This document shows positions 10,316 through 21,440 of a stretch of DNA of 64,000 nt, piece by piece. The first letter of the stretch is position 1. The number at the start of each line of letters is the position of its first letter. This stretch comes from Riptortus pedestris. Lineage: Eukaryota > Arthropoda > Insecta > Hemiptera > Alydidae. Below the pieces are notes generated by a model, which worked only from the letters and a program-made list of their open reading frames with translations, searched no databases and was not told the origin of the DNA. A program made the position numbers and the translations under genes. The stretch spans positions 68,929,501-68,993,500 of the forward strand of contig CM032228.1 of assembly GCA_019009955.1 (NCBI GenBank). The letters are read 5' to 3'.

Positions 10316-10911
10316 TTTTAGCAGATTTCTCTTAAGGGAAATCAGCTATTAAGGTCGTACTCATTACGTGATTTTCGAAAAATTTCATCAATTGTCCATC
10401 GATCCAACCCAGGAGATGACGAAATTGAGGTTCATTCAAAATTATCTGTATACATACATATATATATATTTATTTGTCTGTTAACGCTCTAGCGGTCGCA
10501 ATTTTTGTTTGATCGTTACCAAACTCGATAGTTAAACGTTTTATGCAAAAAGACAGATCAAGTTCGTTAATGGCAGAAATCGACCAGTGGGAGGGAGGGT
10601 TTAGAGGGGGAATTTTCGAAAATTTGAAATATCTCCGTTACCATACGTCGGATCAAAAAATTGCAAAGAACCAATCTTATTGTAAATTAAATTCACTATA
10701 AATATTGTTCTATACATTTATTCTCTATCTTGAATACTAACTGAAATATTTGCATTTTTGTTAATTGTGCGCCGATAATGGATGCCAGAATTTCCCGCCA
10801 AAAGCTAGTTCGGCCATTTGCTGTAACTGTTCGGCTCTCGTATGGAGATTTCTCTATTGTATAACTTCACGTGGGAAATCTGCATAGTTTACGCAGCCCC
10901 TGCGTGACGGA
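10316..10911 (-). mobile_element. HINE-like element, full-length, minus strand
   Basis: On the minus strand it begins TCCGTCACGCAGGGGCTGCG, has AAACTATGCAGATTTCCCAC, and ends with the palindrome and TGCTAAAA (10316-10340). On the plus strand the guanine tract at 10584-10611 has four G runs separated by short loops, a canonical G-quadruplex pattern. (TA)n is short (10450-10470). Between the previous copy and this one (10072-10315) I see nothing recognisable. Confidence 0.8.
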
Positions 10912-10961
10912 CTTTTATTTAAAAATGCTCCTACATAAAAGTTGAATTTTAAGGAACAATA

Positions 10962-11015
10962 TTGCCCAGGCGCGTTAAGGTCAACGCTTTAACTCACATG
11001 TCTAACCTGAGCCCC
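10962..11015 (-). mobile_element. SINE head fragment with internal deletion
   Basis: Reads on the minus strand as GGGGCTCAGGTTAGAC...GAGTTAAAGCGTTGACC and then jumps to CGCCTGGGCAA, omitting the middle of the tRNA-like domain. No body or tail is present. Confidence 0.6.
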
Positions 11016-11649
11016 TTGTTTAATTAAATAATTTACTCAACCATAATTATTAAACTCTATTTTCCTTTTGAGTGCGTAGATACTGTTAATTTCATGCGCT
11101 CTCATACTAATTTCCATTTTGTCATTGAATTTTAAATCCTCCAGTGATATATATGGACGTAAACCCTGGTTCACTGCATAAGTACTCGGTAATCGGTGCG
11201 AGAAAAAAAAATTCAAACACACACACAAGTAATGAATAGGAGCATTTATACATGCTCGTATTCAAACAAAGTGACTTTAATTACAAGAGATGGGTATCTG
11301 ACTCCTTGAATTATCTCTCAATAATTAAATCTTTTTTTTTCCCTCCTTGCACCAGGGATGAATGCGAGCATTATTGATATAATTTCATGGGGCCATTAAA
11401 AAATGGTAAGCTGAAGACGAGACCAGAAAAAGTGTCAGCTGTTGGAGACAGTTGCGTGAGAATTACGCCTCTCCGTCTGCTTTATGGCCGTTTTATTTCC
11501 AATTCACACGAACCACTCATCTCTATTTATATTTCATTTCTAAGCTTATTCTATATTTCATCATACATAGCCACTCTCTGTTCGCCATTTGAAGTCTTGA
11601 ACGGGTAAGAAGGAGCTTGAATATCAAGAAATTAGTCCAGCAAAAGGAA
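11016..11649. other. No recognisable gene
   Basis: Two frames of 63 (minus) and 73 (plus) codons show no domain. Composition is ordinary AT-rich. I see no RNA gene or repeat copy. Confidence 0.4.
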
Positions 11650-12190
11650 TTACAGTTGTGTAGAATACGAGTAGGTTGTACACGATTAGGAATGTACGAT
11701 TGTTGACAGAATGTCCGGAAATTCTCAAGTTGAATCGTTCAATCTATTTATGATGTTTTAAGGCTTTTGAGGAATTATTTTAGCCCTGCTAAATGAATAC
11801 AGGTCTTGACAGGATTTGTGGAAATAGCTGAATCGTTCAAACTATTTACGGTGCTTTGAAGCTTTTGAGGAATTATTTTGGTCCTGCTAAATCAAGTACA
11901 GGTCTTGACAGGATTTGTGGAAATAGCTGAATCGTTCAAACTATTTACGGTGCTTTGAAAAATTTGAGGAATTATTTTGGTCCTGCTAAATGAGGCACAG
12001 GTCTTGACAGGATTCGTGGAAATCCTTAGCTGAATCCTTCAAACTATTTATGATGCTACAAGAGGTGTGTGCATAATCGGTTGTAGAGGAATAGGCATGG
12101 AAGATTCTTGACAGAAATTGCGGATATTTTAAAGTTGGTTGGTTCAAAGTAATTATACTGCTTTAACACTTTTGAGGAATATTTTCAATG
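11650..12190 (+). repeat. Tandem repeat, period about 98-103 bp, roughly five units
   Basis: The landmark TGAATCGTTC (or TGAATCCTTC) recurs at 11731, 11829, 11928 and 12031, with CTATTTACGGTGCTTTGAA and CTGCTAAAT in each unit. Diverged half-units flank it (from about 11650, and to about 12190). The central three units are the most alike. No coding frame persists through the array. Confidence 0.85.
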
Positions 12191-12639
12191 TCATTTGAGG
12201 TAAGACAAGTATATGTTTCCTTTTGACCTGAAAGCTGTCAGTTTTGACCATCGTTTCGCGCTGATCGTCGTGTACACCTGGCAGGTGCTTTTGATGACTG
12301 AACACCGTTTTCAAGCATCTCAATCGTTGTTTTTCACTGACGGTTTCGACGAAAGTGCTGTATCCTCTTGGAGAAATAACCTACTATGTGATATACCAAA
12401 CTTGCAAAAGATTATGAAAAAAATGCAGATTAAAAAAATTATCGCAACCAAATAATATATAAAGTCTACCCTGCAAGTCTACCCTTAAACTAAGGAGATT
12501 TCCTTCATGCTGCTATATCACACAACTGATCTCTTTTCACCACATATTCTCTATTTCAATACAAGAAACCAATGTTTAGAAGGCTGACAAGACGAAAGTG
12601 CAAATTACTCACTTAATACTTGATTTACGAAAAAATGTA
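12191..12639. other. No recognisable gene
   Basis: An 80-codon plus-strand frame (12213-12455) has no recognisable domain. The rest is AT-rich unique sequence. Confidence 0.35.
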
Positions 12640-13335
12640 TAGGGAAGCTATTGCAGAGTATCAATAGATTAACAATAGATAAATAGATTGGGTATATTAC
12701 ACTTTACGATTCTGACTCTATAACAGTTTAATAACAGATTCCTGAGATATTTTGAATTTTCAAATTCCCCTCCCTGAACCCCCACTATTATCGGTCTGAT
12801 TTCAGCCAATGACAAATACGGTCGGTAGTGTCGACTGAAACGATTAAATACTGAATACGATACAGGTCAAATAAACACTTTCAAGACAAGAACACAAGTC
12901 ATCAATTCATGACGTCTTCACGCAACTACTTTGTATTTATTTTGCATTATTAAGGTCTCTTGAAAACATTATCTGGTATATATGCTTAATATAAAGTGGT
13001 TAATGATATAACAGCTTCTTGTTAATATAACATGAATAGGAGGGGGAGGGAGGTTGCTCAGAGCAGAAAAAATAAATATCCAAATGACTCGGTTAATATT
13101 CAAGACGGTTAATTTTCGATCCGACGTATGATAAGGAAAATATTTCGTATTTTCGAAATTCCCCTCCTATAAACCCTCACTTCCCCGTCTCAGATTTCTG
13201 CCGTTGACTTACTTGATATTTATTTTTACACAAAACGCTTTTATATCAAGTTTTTTGAGGAATGTTTTTGAAAATCGCGTCATGATTAGGTACTACCTCA
13301 ATAGCTGGTTTCCCTTAAGAGAAATCTGATAAAAA
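12640..13335 (+). mobile_element. HINE-like element, old copy with two internal monomers
   Basis: Two diverged copies of the internal unit are visible. The GAGATATTTTGAATTTTC block at about 12742 recurs as AAAATATTTCGTATTTTCG at about 13137, giving a period near 395 bp, each followed by a C-rich tract. The 3' end (GTTTCCCTTAAGAGAAATC, then TGATAAAA) is at 13308-13335. The (TA)n and the 5' end are not recognisable. Confidence 0.6.
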
Positions 13336-14544
13336 TGATGTAGTAGAGTAAGGATTACTTCCAATGCTCACAGTGTTAAGGATAAAAATCCTTTGCACTG
13401 TTTTACATATATGCTTATACCAATTTTAGTTTAGCTTTTGAAATAAATACTTGAATATCGCATCCTTGTTGCAGATAACAAGTTATTAATTTCCTAGACT
13501 TACTTAATTTTCTACTAAGTTCTTTGCTCGATTCTTTTTTTTTCTTTGTTTTATATATTGCTCATATATTTCCAGACCGGTGCTTTACTTGACTTTTTCC
13601 ACCCATGAGTATGCGTGTTTCCATGTAGTCAGCAAAACAAATAATCCCAGACAGTAGGATGTAGTTTTAATTTTACACTACAAGAGCTAATAAATGAAAC
13701 TGAGCCCCATGAGCTATGGGTAACTGTACAATGCTAACCATTTTAACTATATTATCCTGTATTCCCTTGTAACCCATTGGTATTAACTGTGAGTATCTAT
13801 AGGTACATCCATTCTAGCAAAATGATTGGTTAATTAATAATTGAAAATCCTCACAGAGCTATTTTGGATAGAGCTATCCAGCTAAAAGCTTACATGCTTG
13901 TGTTAATTAAACAGTTTGAGTTTTATCTCAACTCTAGAAAACATGAGAGCTGCTTTTACATGTAACATTAAAGTCTAAATATTAATGTGATTAAATTACG
14001 AGAGAGACTAATCTTTGACTACAAAATTTTGAGCTTGCTATTCACCCATTTTGTCAATCTGTTTTAGCCTGACTAGGACTTTATTCCATTTGATTTTATT
14101 TTCTTTGTGTTTACATTTCTTTAACATCTTTTTTCTATTCAAAATTTGTGAGTGTGAGCGAGCTGTCAGAAGCAGTAACAGTATTAAAATGGTGTTTCAA
14201 CATTATGGAATAAAAATACAGCCTCATATTCTGACAATGAAAAAGACATATCCGCATTCTTTTTTTGATTAGATAGCCCTTTCTACTTTTAAAATTTGTC
14301 AACCATACGCAAATCAGTTAACATTTAATATTTTCCTTTCTATAAATATGGGTATTTGACGACTTAAGCATGAGAAATGAATTTTTAAATTTTAATTCAA
14401 GTCCACTTTTAATAACTTAGTTCTCAAGTCTACTATAGTGTATTAACGAGTAGTTAAACTTACAAATATTATGATTTCGTCGTTCTCAAAATATTTTAAC
14501 ACTCCGTCGAAAATGTTTGAAATACTTTCGGATATAATCGTAAA
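13336..14544. other. Low-repeat AT-rich stretch
   Basis: No repeat-family match is apparent. A pyrimidine-rich tract ending in CCAG near 13576 and another ending TTTTACAG near 14661 look like 3' splice sites. The 73-codon frame at 14051-14272 has no recognisable domain. Confidence 0.35.
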
Positions 14545-15069
14545 ATGTTCATCGTAGCATCTATCAGAAAGGCAACGAAGTCAATTCCATTACCAATATT
14601 ACACCTATTCTCTTGCATGATGATTAAAGTTGTTCTTATTTTTCCTTCATTTATCTTTTACAGGCAGGTGAATGATACATTAGGAATAGAAAAAGTTATT
14701 AATCTTATGGAATTAATATCCATTCAATACCTAACATATTACTACTTCTGTTTCCACATTACACGATTGTTATTCTGTCCACACCCTGACCTATGGCACA
14801 TGTTTATTTTGCCAGCTAATTTATTTTTCACTTTCTCCATATCTTATATATCCAATCAAGCAATATATCATGACTTATTATATTTCTCATTGCTAATAGA
14901 GGTTGGCCTTCTCTCTCAAGCCTATCTAAGCAGTGTGATTAATGTTTTTGAAACTATTTTATTCCTAACCGGAGTTCCAATTTCAGTATGGATTTCAATG
15001 ATGGGCCTGAATCGAAAGAAGACATTTTTTTTTTTAGTATATTTATTCGCTTATTTGCAACCATATTAA
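14545..15069 (+). CDS. Uncharacterised 174-residue membrane-protein-like ORF
   Basis: This is the longest frame in the window that is not inside a repeat or an RT. The translation is strongly hydrophobic, with roughly four segments that could span a membrane: near residues 20-38, 60-75, 88-105 and 130-150. The part YLTYYYFCFHITRLLFCPHP carries a Cys-Pro-His-Pro. There is no recognisable family. A pyrimidine-rich stretch ending in TTTTACAG (14645-14663) lies inside the ORF, so the true coding segment might be an exon starting at about 14664. An open frame this long is unlikely by chance at about 70% AT, but not excluded over 64 kb. I did not see mitochondrial protein motifs. Confidence 0.3.
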   Translation: MFIVASIRKATKSIPLPILHLFSCMMIKVVLIFPSFIFYRQVNDTLGIEKVINLMELISIQYLTYYYFCFHITRLLFCPHPDLWHMFILPANLFFTFSISYISNQAIYHDLLYFSLLIEVGLLSQAYLSSVINVFETILFLTGVPISVWISMMGLNRKKTFFFLVYLFAYLQPY

Positions 15070-15464
15070 ATATTAAAGACAAATAATATGAATGATAATA
15101 ACAATTGGCTTAGGTGGGAAGTTGTTCATTGACAATAGCCACATTGGAGGGAACATTGGATTGTACTATTTACTGTTACTGAGTTATACTGTGCACTACA
15201 CAAGATCCGCCGGGCCACTTACGCTTCAGACATCATATTGGGTTTTCTGGAATATGGGTAGATGAGTCATTCAACTAGAGGATTAGGATGTGCTGGAAGA
15301 AGAGAGTGGAATTTCTGATATATTTCTGATATTTAGGCGAGGCTATGGACAAAAGGAATGTTGAGGTCATTATGGAGAGTTAGATTGGATTCATAAAATG
15401 GTGAATCTGTAATTTTGCGGAGTACTCTGGATTGGAGGGTTTGGATTTCGTTGGCATTTGAAGG
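15070..15464. other. No recognisable gene
   Basis: AT-rich unique-looking sequence; no frame, RNA gene or repeat match seen. Confidence 0.35.
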
Positions 15465-16330
15465 TAATAATGGAAATATTTTGAAGTTTTGAATTCCTTC
15501 TCCTCATAAGAGCCCCCCCCCGCTTCCGGGTTCGATTTCATTCAGTAAAGAATATGATCTTTACTTTTAAATGAAATTCCCAAACATCCTGAGTATGGTA
15601 TAGATTTAATAAACATTTTCCAGACAAGAAATACAATTTTTATGGACGATATCATCTCCCACCGTCTTTAGATGTTTCTCATTTAGTAAAATATCATTTG
15701 AAAACAATATTGAGTATTTAAGTTTTAAGTAAGATGTTATTGCTTCAATTATTAAAAAAGTTCAATGTCATTGGGGGTTTAGAAATGGAAAATCCCAATA
15801 TCTCGATTAATAGTGAAGACTGAGAAAAAAATAGAACAACATTAATTGGAAATTAATCAGCAATAATATTAGTACCGTAATTTTTTTTTTGCTTTGACCT
15901 AGTAATAATAATCAGAATTTTTGAAATTCCTCCTTTTAAACCCTCTCTCCTTGTTCTATTTGAGTTATTAACGAACTTGATCTTCAATTTTACGAAGTAG
16001 TTTTAAAAATCGAGTTTGGTAACGATCAAACAAGACCTTTGACCGCTTAAGAGACAAATATATAAGGGGCTCAGGTTAGCCATGCGAATTAAAGCGTTGA
16101 CCTTTATCTCACATGGTAAACCTAGAGTGGCAAGTTCGATTCTCGCCTGGGCAAAGGAAATTATTTAGTGACGAAATTCATTAAATAACATCCTAAAATC
16201 CCATCCTGGCTAGGAACGGGTGGTAATCTGTAGATAACCCGTCCGAATTAGCCTGAGTTGCAAAAAGTGGACGTTAATAAATAATAATAATGACAAATAT
16301 ATAACAAAAAGAAATAACCGAGAAAATGTT
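15465..16330 (+). mobile_element. HINE-like element, decayed, disrupted by a SINE
   Basis: Two internal monomers are present (AATATTTTGAAGTTTTGAAT near 15475 and the matching block near 15910, about 430 bp apart). The GGTAACGATCAAACAAGACC block is at 16018-16038. The copy reads into GACAAATATATAA, where a SINE is inserted at 16066, and resumes after it for a few bases. No 3' palindrome follows, so the right end is lost. Confidence 0.6.
16066..16291 (+). mobile_element. tRNA-derived SINE, full-length, with 13-bp target duplication
   Basis: The head GGGGCTCAGGTTAGCCATGC is followed by GAATTAAAGCGTTGACC. A T-arm-like segment contains AGTTCGATTCTCGCC, which matches the RNA polymerase III B box. 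The body is CCCATCCTGGCTAGG and the tail GTGGACGTTAATAAATAATAA. It is bounded by perfect direct repeats GACAAATATATAA at 16053-16065 and 16292-16304, the hallmark of LINE-mediated retroposition. The target is the (TA)-containing part of a HINE. This is the best reference copy of the SINE in the window. Confidence 0.9.
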
Positions 16331-16452
16331 TTAGTGTGATTATGCTAAATTAACCAATTTTGTTAAACTATTGATGCTGTACAATTGTTGTTGTATTAAG
16401 CGAGTTATAAGTACTTTTTCAGATTTCAAGGTATTCCACTTCTTCTCATCCT

Positions 16453-16578
16453 ATTGTTAGCAGATTATCCTTAAGGGAAATCAGCTATTGAGGTCGTACT
16501 CATGACGCGATTTTCGAAATATTTCTTCTAATGTCCATCGATCCTACCCAGGAGATGACAAAAATGAGGTCCGTTCAA

Positions 16579-16644
<66 letters not shown>

Positions 16645-17041
16645 CTGTTAGCACTCTAGCGGTCGCAATTTTTGTTTAATCGTCACCAAACTCGGTATTT
16701 AATCGTTTTATGTAAAAAAGAAGATCAAGTTCGTTAACGGCTGAAATCGGACCAGTGGGAGTGGGGGTTTAGAGGGGGGATTTTCGAAAATTCGAAATAT
16801 CTCCATTATTATATGTCGGATCGAAAAATTGTATAGAACCAATCTTATTGAAAATTACATTCACTATAAATATTTTTATATACGTTTATTCTGTATCTTG
16901 AATATTAACCGAGATATTTGCATTTTTATTAATTGTAATGGACGAGCTATGGAAAACTGAATGGCACTCGTATGGAGATTTCTCTATTCTATAACTTCAA
17001 GTGGAAAATCAGCTTAGTTTACGCAGCACCTGGTTAATGGA
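16453..17041 (-). mobile_element. HINE-like element, full-length, minus strand
   Basis: The 3' end (minus) is at 16453-16480 with the palindrome slightly damaged (GATTATCCTTAAGGGAAATC). (TA)n at 16584-16640, a guanine-rich tract at 16757-16780, the ATTCTCTATC-type block near 16890, and a diverged 5' end at 17000-17041 follow. The copy is collinear with 10316-10911. Confidence 0.75.
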
Positions 17042-17112
17042 CTTTCATTTGGAAATAGAGAATATATGATGAGATGAGATCGGAAGTGTGCTATAACAGA
17101 AGGTTTGAAATG

Positions 17113-17146
17113 TACTTAGTTTACGCAGCCACTGGCGGACACTATC
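17113..17146 (-). mobile_element. HINE-like 5' end fragment
   Basis: CTTAGTTTACGCAGCCACTGGCGGAC matches in reverse the family 5' end. The preceding bases (GAGATGAGAT...) resemble the variant 5' region also seen at 45810-45895. Confidence 0.45.
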
Positions 17147-17837
17147 TTTTATACACTCCAGATGCCTACATTGCTAGGTTCCTAGCTTGTGCAGTGCAGG
17201 TAATCCAACACCTATCATCTTGACTCAATCCTGGAAGCATTTGATGCTTCACTCGTCTCTTCTTCTCCAGCACTCTACAGCTGAAGCTAATGATAATTAC
17301 CCTAGAAAATTGTATTCCACAGAGAGTTTCTACGAACTGAATGGTATGATGCTTGGAAGTCAATGAACATAGCATGTTTATCTTTCTGTTTCAACGCTTC
17401 TCCAGCATATCTTTGTAGTATCTCGTACAATTCGTTTTGAGTATAGAAGGACTTCTATGTTGGGAAACACTGACTTCTAAAACATCTATTATATCCGCTT
17501 GGACAAATGTCTGATTTATAGTTTATTAGAAAGGGATGATAGATGCGTCGCGTGGCCCAATACACAAATAGAGATTCCGAATAGTTCGTATTGAACCGGG
17601 GACTTTTTGCCAGGGCGTACTCCATTTATCTCCCGGCGCAGCTTCCGAACACATAGCCTGTCTCAGACTCCGACAATAAAACCTCCCAAGGACTGCTTCA
17701 CTCGATAACCAGTATAAAGATTTATTGCAGAAGAGGATAGGAGAGCGGAAAGGGTCCACATTGCAAACAATGCTGTAAAGCAGGCTTATATAAATCGCCA
17801 GCCATCGTCCGAAATATTTATATAAGAAAAAAAAAAG
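17147..17837. other. No recognisable gene
   Basis: Two minus-strand frames (17166-17375, 69 codons; 17526-17759, 77 codons) lie in sequence of balanced composition. Neither shows a known domain. This may be old unique DNA. Confidence 0.35.
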
Positions 17838-18624
17838 TCCGTCACGCAGGTGCTACGTAATCTAAGCAGATTTCCCTCGTGAAGTTTAGTAATGGATAAT
17901 TCTACTTACTGGTAACACAACACCACCGTGAATATTATGTGAATAAATACAAACGGAAATAAGAAATGTTTCATCCAATTTCAATAACCTGCCGACGGCA
18001 AGCGTTTGAAATGTAAACAAACAGAAGATCTTCCAGCCTCACACCGGAAAGAAAAACAATTACTGAAATATATCAGAATATAATATATTAATATTATTGA
18101 GAACTATTTACTATATCTAGTACTGTAATTAATAAAGAGTCAGAATAATTGTTATCTCAATCAATCAAATTTTAGTAATACAAGACATAAGACGGGGGGG
18201 GGGGGTCACCAGGACATAATTGCATGTATCTCGTATAATAAAGGTACCTTGAATACAATATTTGATATTTAAGCTTCGAATAATGTGGTTTATTATATAA
18301 TAGAGTTTGATTATGTAAGATGAGTAGAAGTTGGAAAACTGAAAAATGCAAATATCTCGGTTAATATTGAGGATAAAGAATAAATGTATAAAACAATATT
18401 TAAAGTAAATGTAATTTGCAATAAGATTAATACTGTATAAGTTTTCGATCCGACGTATAGTAACGGAGATATTTAGAATTTTCGAAAATCCTCCCCTCTA
18501 AACCCCCTTCCTACTGGTCCGATTTCAGCCGTTAACGAATTTGATCTTTCTTTTTACACAAAACGACTAAATATCGAGTTTGGTAACGATTAAACAATAA
18601 TTGCGACCACTAGAGCGGTAACAG

Positions 18625-18667
<43 letters not shown>

Positions 18668-18794
18668 GTTTTGAACGGACGTAATTTTCGTCATCACCTA
18701 GGAAGGATCGATGGGCATTTGAAGAAAAAATTCGAACATCGGGTCATGAGTTCGACCTCAATATCTGATTTCCCTTAAGGGAAATCTGTTAAAA
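17838..18794 (+). mobile_element. HINE-like element, long full-length copy
   Basis: The best intact long form. The 5' end TCCGTCACGCAGG is followed by CTAAGCAGATTTCCC at about 17859-17873 and the TAACACAACACCACCG block. A homopolymeric G run is at 18195-18206. Then come the ATGCAAATATCTCGG block, the C-rich tract (18488-18508), the CGACCACTAGAGCGG block, (TA)n with an (AC)n extension (18629-18668), TTTTGAACGGACG, the perfect palindrome, and CTGTTAAAA. Confidence 0.8.
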
Positions 18795-19206
18795 AATATA
18801 AACAAATAAAATACACCACTGAATTACAAAATTCACCATTTTGGCTTCCTTAAGTAATTCATATTTTCTTGATGCCAGAGCCCGTATAGACCCTCCTGGG
18901 GTGCCCCTTAACATCTTCTTCGATCTGCAGGGTTCCATTCCTTCCAAAAGTACTAATTGCTGCAGTCTGCTCAACATGCCAGTATAAATGTAGTCAAGTT
19001 GTCACACAGCTCCATAAATTCGGCAATAAACCATCTATGCTGCTGGATGATTCCAAATAAGTTGAGTACAAGTCACTGAAAAAAACAACAACTAAAATAT
19101 AAATGGCAATTTTATCTTATAATGTGCTTAAAACATGAAATAGCATATATAACATAACGGAGAATTATTTTTTTTAGGAAAGGACATTTTTTTAAAATTT
19201 TTACAC
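18795..19206. other. No recognisable gene
   Basis: A minus-strand 62-codon frame (18789-18977) overlaps the HINE end and has no domain. Otherwise AT-rich unique sequence. Confidence 0.35.
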
Positions 19207-19281
19207 AACTGAGATCAGGACTGGTAAAATCAATGAAATAATATTTCATATTCATAGCCTTCAGCTGACCTGATCTCAGTT
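19207..19281. repeat. Inverted repeat, 13-bp arms
   Basis: AACTGAGATCAGG (19207-19219) and CCTGATCTCAGTT (19269-19281) form perfect 13-bp arms around a 49-bp spacer, just upstream of a HINE 5' end at about 19300. Confidence 0.7.
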
Positions 19282-19299
19282 TTTCATAAATTAATAAAA

Positions 19300-19999
19300 T
19301 CCTCTCTCGCAGGCGTTGCTTAATCTCAGCAGATTTCCCACGTGCTGGTTCCGCACACCATTCACTATTCTCACCAAATATTTTATATTTACAAGCTAAA
19401 ACATGTGTAGAAGCGGGGGATTACTGAAGGGTGAAAACAAGTAGAAAGACTGAATAACTCTTTAAATAAATCAGCTACAAACGATTGTACAAAACAACAA
19501 CAATTGTTGTTGTTGACCATCAATATTTCAACAAGATTGGTCCAAAACATTTTGAGATAAGAATCATAATCTTTCCTGCTCCTAGTCCGATTTCAGTAAT
19601 TGACGACAATGAACTTAAAGTTCTGCATGGAACGGTCAAATATTTTATATTGTATACCTACATCAAAAAACATTTCAGAGTTAAGAACATAACTTGTTAA
19701 TTGCTGAATTCATCACACAAAGTATTTACATTTAACTCTAGGAGTAAAAGTTCAAAAGAACAATATTTGGTATATAAGCTCGAATAAACTGGTTCCTCAT
19801 ATGACACCTTCTTTTTAACATGGCATGAGAGGAGTATGGGTTTCCTGAAGGCTAAAAACTAAAAATTGCAAATACCTCGGTTAACATTAAAGATAGAGAA
19901 AAAAATTAGACCTATACAACTTTAGTTTTTCACAGAAGGTTTGAATATCGAGCTTGGAAAGAAATTGCGACCTCTAGAGCGTTAACAGACAAATGTTTG

Positions 20000-20057
<58 letters not shown>

Positions 20058-20090
20058 TTTTGAACGGACATTCATTTCGAAATTTGAAGT
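19300..20090 (+). mobile_element. HINE-like element, 3'-truncated, two internal monomers
   Basis: It starts with a diverged TCCTCTCTCGCAGGCGTTGC and CAGCAGATTTCCCACGTG. Two internal monomers follow (GGTTTAC-like G-rich blocks near 19415 and 19850), then the CTCTAGAGCGTTAACAGAC block and (TA)n at 20007-20055. After TTTTGAACGGACATTCATTT the match stops, so the 3' hairpin is missing. Confidence 0.65.
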
Positions 20091-20452
20091 GATGTTCTTC
20101 ATATACAAATTGGAAAATGGTTGGGAATGTTACATTTAGTAGGTGAGCAAGGTTATTGGCTTTTATAGAAATGTGGCATAATATCAGTACAAAAATTAAA
20201 ACCTTTGGCCAACACCTTATTCGTGAAGGGCCAAGTCCTACACATTACGCGTTCCAATCCTTCTTCTGGTGGCATTTCAGAAAAAAAAGAAGAAAAAAAC
20301 AGCAACTTCTTAATTCAAGTAGCTACTAAAGTGCCTAGCAATGTTATATGAGCTCCGGGCAAAGGATGGATGTCCGAACTTAAATCCTAGTGACCGCACA
20401 GCTAAATAATTCCAATTGAACTGGTTTCCTCAATCACAAAAACTCAAAAAAG
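20091..20452. other. No recognisable gene
   Basis: No ORF, RNA gene or repeat match seen. Confidence 0.35.
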
Positions 20453-20772
20453 TCCGTCACGCAGGGGCTGCGTAAGTATTTCCCACACGAAGTTTAATAA
20501 TAGACAAACCTACATACTGCTAACGAACAACACGTCGAATATTAAGTGAATAAATGTAAACGGCAATAAGAAATCATTCCCCAACAAACATTGCGACCGC
20601 TAGAACGGTAACAGTCACACACACACACATATATATATATATATACAGTTTTGAACGGACCTAACTTTAGCCATCCTAGGTAGGGTCAATGGATGTTTGA
20701 GAAAAAAATTCGAAAATTGGATCTTGAGTACGTCTTCAATAGCTGATTTCCCTTGAAGGAAATCAGCTGAAA
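20453..20772 (+). mobile_element. HINE-like element, both ends, internal deletion
   Basis: The intact 5' end TCCGTCACGCAGGGGCTGCG and the long-form 5' region join directly to the CGACCGCTAGAACGG block. (AC)n plus (TA)n follows at 20612-20646, then the 3' part with palindrome (ATTTCCCTTGAAGGAAAT). The middle monomer with the C-rich tract is deleted, making this a 320-bp miniature version. Confidence 0.7.
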
Positions 20773-21080
20773 CACAGGAGGACAGCACGTTATAAACTAC
20801 ATCACAAATAGCTATAATTATCTCACTATGTATTGGTACATGAATGGTGGTTAATACATGATTATGCCTCATATTTCATGAGTAATGCGATGCAAATATA
20901 TTTCTGTTTTTTATTAGTACAGAGTTTACCTCATGGCGAATATTACAAAAACGTATTTTGAATAATATCTTTAGAAACCAATCAAACAATATCTTCTAAT
21001 GCTGAAAAGTTCGTCGTATGAAAATAATTAGCTTTGGTCGTAGAAGAGCTGGCAGACGATGTCCAAAGGTTTGGAGGGAG
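20773..21080. other. No recognisable gene
   Basis: Short frames only; AT-rich. Confidence 0.3.
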
Positions 21081-21085
21081 AGAGT

Positions 21086-21181
<96 letters not shown>

Positions 21182-21224
21182 GAGAGAGGGAGAGAGAAAA
21201 TGAGAGTGAGAGTGAGAGAGATGG
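21081..21224. repeat. Compound microsatellite (TG)n(AG)n
   Basis: About 60 bp of TG dinucleotides followed by about 70 bp of AG dinucleotides with a few interruptions. Long frames on both strands here are low-complexity artefacts. Confidence 0.9.
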
Positions 21225-21390
21225 AGACGAGTGTAATTAATGGTGAGATGGAGGCAGCCACAACTATCTCTATTACCTATCTCTTATATAGTCCTTACTT
21301 TAATTGCCTCACGACACTCCTCTGCCTTCATAGTCTCGCCTAGTGTACTCAAGGGCATTGCAGTCGAGACTGCCTTGAGGGACTTACTGG

Positions 21391-21440
21391 GGAAAAAAGT
21401 CGGTAACGCAGGCCTGTTTAAGCTATACAGATTCCTTCCA
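21391..21440 (+). mobile_element. HINE-like 5' end fragment inside a 102-codon ORF
   Basis: AAGTCGGTAACGCAGGCCTG, then a CTATACAGATTCC block, resembles the family 5' end. It lies inside the plus-strand frame 21240-21548. That frame starts with a hydrophobic, signal-peptide-like stretch but has no recognisable domain. Its overlap with a repeat makes a real gene unlikely. Confidence 0.4.

Noticed and set aside
14545..15069. Nuclear copy of a mitochondrial membrane-protein gene
   Set aside because: I could not match the translation to NADH dehydrogenase, cytochrome b, ATPase or cytochrome oxidase motifs, and an in-frame splice-like tract fits nuclear sequence better.
21028..21261. Frames of 68 and 77 codons on both strands (Ser-Leu, Cys-Val and Glu-Arg repeats)
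   Set aside because: They are translations of the (TG)n(AG)n microsatellite.
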